Assembly: GCA_020435185.1 (NCBI GenBank) | Contig: JAGRAA010000109.1 | Location: forward strand, 1 to 6,545 | DNA length: 6,545 bases | Direction of reading: 5' to 3' | Origin: Bdellovibrionales bacterium | GTDB lineage: Bacteria > Bdellovibrionota > Bdellovibrionia > Bdellovibrionales > UBA1609 | Shown: piece by piece, positions 4,618 to 6,545 of the stretch | Position numbering within the stretch: the stretch's first letter is position 1 | Layout: the number at the start of each line of letters is the position of its first letter | Program-made: the position numbers and the translations under genes | Notes under the pieces: model-generated | Seen by the model: the letters and a program-made list of their open reading frames with translations, nothing else | What the model was told of the DNA's origin: nothing | Databases searched by the model: none

Positions 4618-6545
4618 CTATCTACCCATTTTTTGAAGAATCTCTTTTTCTATCTTGAGCGGGACAGTCTCATATTCGCTGAACTCCATAGAAAAGCTGG
4701 CTCTCCCTTGAGATAAAGATCTCACATGAGTGGCATACCCAAACAAAGTAACCAGAGGAGCCTCCGCGCGAATAACCTGAACATTCCCCTTTGGGTCCAT
4801 TCCTTCTATTTTTCCTCTTCTAGAATTTAAATCCCCAATGATATTACCCATAAACTCCTCCGGAGTGGTGATCTCCAAAGAAAAAATTGGCTCCATAAGA
4901 TGACAGTGAGCCTTCAAAGCAGCCTCTCTAAGCGCTTTCGATCCGGCTATTTTATAAGCCATAGGAGAACTCTCTTGCTCCCTCCACTCAGCTCGTTTAA
5001 GTGTAATTATTACATCCGTCATTTGATAACCCGCCACAACTCCGTTCTCGCAAGCCTCTTTGACACCATTTTCTAACGCCCTGAAGCATTCATCGCTTAT
5101 TTCAGCTCGATTTAGCTCACTATTAATTTTCAATCCAAAACCTTTTGAAGCTGGAGCCACCTCCAATTCAACGTGACCAAATTGATTCTTGCCCGCGATC
5201 TCTTTTTCAAAAGACGCACTTGCCGAAGAGGACTGGGAAGCCGTTTCCCTATAACTAACTTGGGGATTACCCACGTTCGCCTTTATCTTATGTTCTCGGA
5301 ATAATCTATCGATCAATATTTCTAGATGTAACTCACCCATTCCTTCCAACAGCATTTGACCCGTTTCAGGATCTGTCTTAACACGACAAGAGGGATCCTC
5401 TTTTTGAAGCTTATCTAACGCCGCCTCCATTTTTGTCTGATCTGCCGAAGACTTTGCTTCGATAGCTAGGGCGATAACAGGCTCAGGAAGACGAATAGAC
5501 TCAAGCACAACTGGCTTTTTAATATCACAAAGAGTATCTCCTGTTACCGTCAGTTTTGTTCCAATAACTGCGCCAATATCTCCAGCTTTCAATTCGCTCA
5601 CTTCCTGACGAGAATTCGCATGGAGCTTAACTATTTTTTGAATTCTTTCTTTTTTATTTACCCTGGGGTTCAGTAATGCTGATCCTTGCTTAAGAGTGCC
5701 AGAATACACCCTTACAAAAGTCATTGTACCTGCAAAACTATCAGCAGCGATCTTAAACGCTAAGCTCACCACAGGTGAATCAAAGTCAGTGGGACAAACA
5801 ATTTGCTTTGATTCATCTCTGACATCCTTACCAACGATACTCTTCACATCTAAGGGACTAGGCAAATACTCAACAATCCCATCTAATAACTTTCTTACGC
5901 CCTTGTTCTTGAAAGCCGACCCACAAAATACAGGAGTAACCTGCAGACTTAAAACGCCTTTCCGTATTGCCTTATGAATTTCTCCCTCAGAAAGAGTTTC
6001 GCCTTCCAAGTATTTTTCCATCACCTCATCATCAAACTCTGCGACACTATCTAACAACTCATTACGCTTTTCTTCGCAAAAAACCAATATATCCTCAGGA
6101 ACATCAACTTCTTCAAACGAAGAATCTTTATCATCACCACTCCATACGAAAGCCTTCATCTTGATGAGATCAACCATACCATGAAAGTTATCTTCGGCTC
6201 CCAGAGGCCACTGAACTGCAACTGGGTTCGCTCCCAATCGATCTTTAATAGTCTCAATACTTTTTGAAAAATCAGCGCCAACTCTATCCATTTTATTAAC
6301 GAAACAAATTCTAGGAACACCATATCTGTCTGCCTGATTCCATACAGTCTCCGACTGAGGCTCTACGCCATTGACTCCGTCAAATACTGCAATAGCTCCA
6401 TCCAACACCCTTAGCGATCTCTCAACCTCGATCGTAAAGTCCACGTGCCCGGGTGTATCAATGATATTAATTCTATGATTATTCCAAGAGGTCGTCGTCG
6501 CTGCAGAAGTAATCGTAATCCCTCTCTCTTGCTCTTGTTCCATCC
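4618..6545 (-). CDS. fusA: Translation elongation factor G (N-terminus cut by right edge), divergent domain IV
   Basis: EF-G is the GTPase that drives tRNA-mRNA translocation and, with RRF, ribosome recycling. About 642 residues are visible; counting from the first Met (6543), alignment by eye to E. coli EF-G suggests some 52 residues including the P-loop lie outside, for a total near 693. Seen in order: end of switch I (RGITI, 7-11), DTPGH (29-33), NKMD (83-86), GSA (208-210), domain II with VRVYSGTLKQG, domain III with GMGELHLEI (401-409), domain IV (about 431-545) and domain V with IGDLNSRRGKIEG, FGYATHVRSLSQGRA. Domain IV is unusual: the GGRGQYG loop is AGKNQFG, and the tip YHDVDSS is WREQESS (520-526), losing the tip histidine. 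It ends TAG at 4618. A specialised EF-G paralogue is possible, though its place next to rpsJ suggests a main copy. Confidence 0.95.
   Translation of the reverse strand, partial: MEQEQERGITITSAATTTSWNNHRINIIDTPGHVDFTIEVERSLRVLDGAIAVFDGVNGVEPQSETVWNQADRYGVPRICFVNKMDRVGADFSKSIETIKDRLGANPVAVQWPLGAEDNFHGMVDLIKMKAFVWSGDDKDSSFEEVDVPEDILVFCEEKRNELLDSVAEFDDEVMEKYLEGETLSEGEIHKAIRKGVLSLQVTPVFCGSAFKNKGVRKLLDGIVEYLPSPLDVKSIVGKDVRDESKQIVCPTDFDSPVVSLAFKIAADSFAGTMTFVRVYSGTLKQGSALLNPRVNKKERIQKIVKLHANSRQEVSELKAGDIGAVIGTKLTVTGDTLCDIKKPVVLESIRLPEPVIALAIEAKSSADQTKMEAALDKLQKEDPSCRVKTDPETGQMLLEGMGELHLEILIDRLFREHKIKANVGNPQVSYRETASQSSSASASFEKEIAGKNQFGHVELEVAPASKGFGLKINSELNRAEISDECFRALENGVKEACENGVVAGYQMTDVIITLKRAEWREQESSPMAYKIAGSKALREAALKAHCHLMEPIFSLEITTPEEFMGNIIGDLNSRRGKIEGMDPKGNVQVIRAEAPLVTLFGYATHVRSLSQGRASFSMEFSEYETVPLKIEKEILQKMGR

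Noticed and set aside
5696..5977. 93-codon open frame on the plus strand inside fusA
   Set aside because: It is antisense to conserved EF-G domain sequence, with no recognisable product or promoter context.
1..6545. A novel defence, mobile or accessory system
   Set aside because: Both strands were read: all coding content is the fusA-S10 housekeeping cluster in canonical order, and no transposase, integrase, repeat array or unknown gene is present.

Overview
The window is a piece of a bacterial translation-gene cluster. All genes are on the minus strand, so transcription runs from the right edge to the left edge. In that order it holds the 3' part of fusA (elongation factor G, cut by the right edge), a 284-base intergenic region, and the first nine genes of the S10 ribosomal-protein operon: rpsJ, rplC, rplD, rplW, rplB, rpsS, rplV, rpsC and rplP. 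rplP is cut by the left edge. Gene identities are secure because each protein carries its family's hallmark motifs and the order is the canonical S10 order.

The organism is a bacterium with moderately AT-rich DNA. fusA next to rpsJ is the usual str-S10 junction, but the tuf gene often found between them is absent. EF-G domain IV is divergent and L3 has a long acidic N-terminal extension. These features argue against a typical enteric gammaproteobacterium; a lineage near Bdellovibrionota or the old Deltaproteobacteria is a guess, not something the sequence proves.

The operon is very compact. Gaps between genes are 3 to 16 bases, rplD and rplW share one base (TGATG), and rplP starts 14 bases inside rpsC. 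Most genes have a clear GGAG-type ribosome binding site; rpsS, rpsC and rplP start with GTG. The products assemble into the 50S subunit (L2, L3, L4, L16, L22, L23) and the 30S subunit (S3, S10, S19), and EF-G acts on the finished ribosome.

The non-coding interest lies in 4334-4617. It holds a good sigma70-like promoter for the S10 operon, a 61-bp imperfect inverted repeat just after fusA, four TTTGAC motifs, and a perfect tandem 9-bp repeat. No mobile element, CRISPR array, RNA gene or defence system is visible. This is core housekeeping DNA. The points worth a second look are the EF-G domain IV loop substitutions, the missing tuf, the L3 extension, and the fusA-rpsJ spacer.
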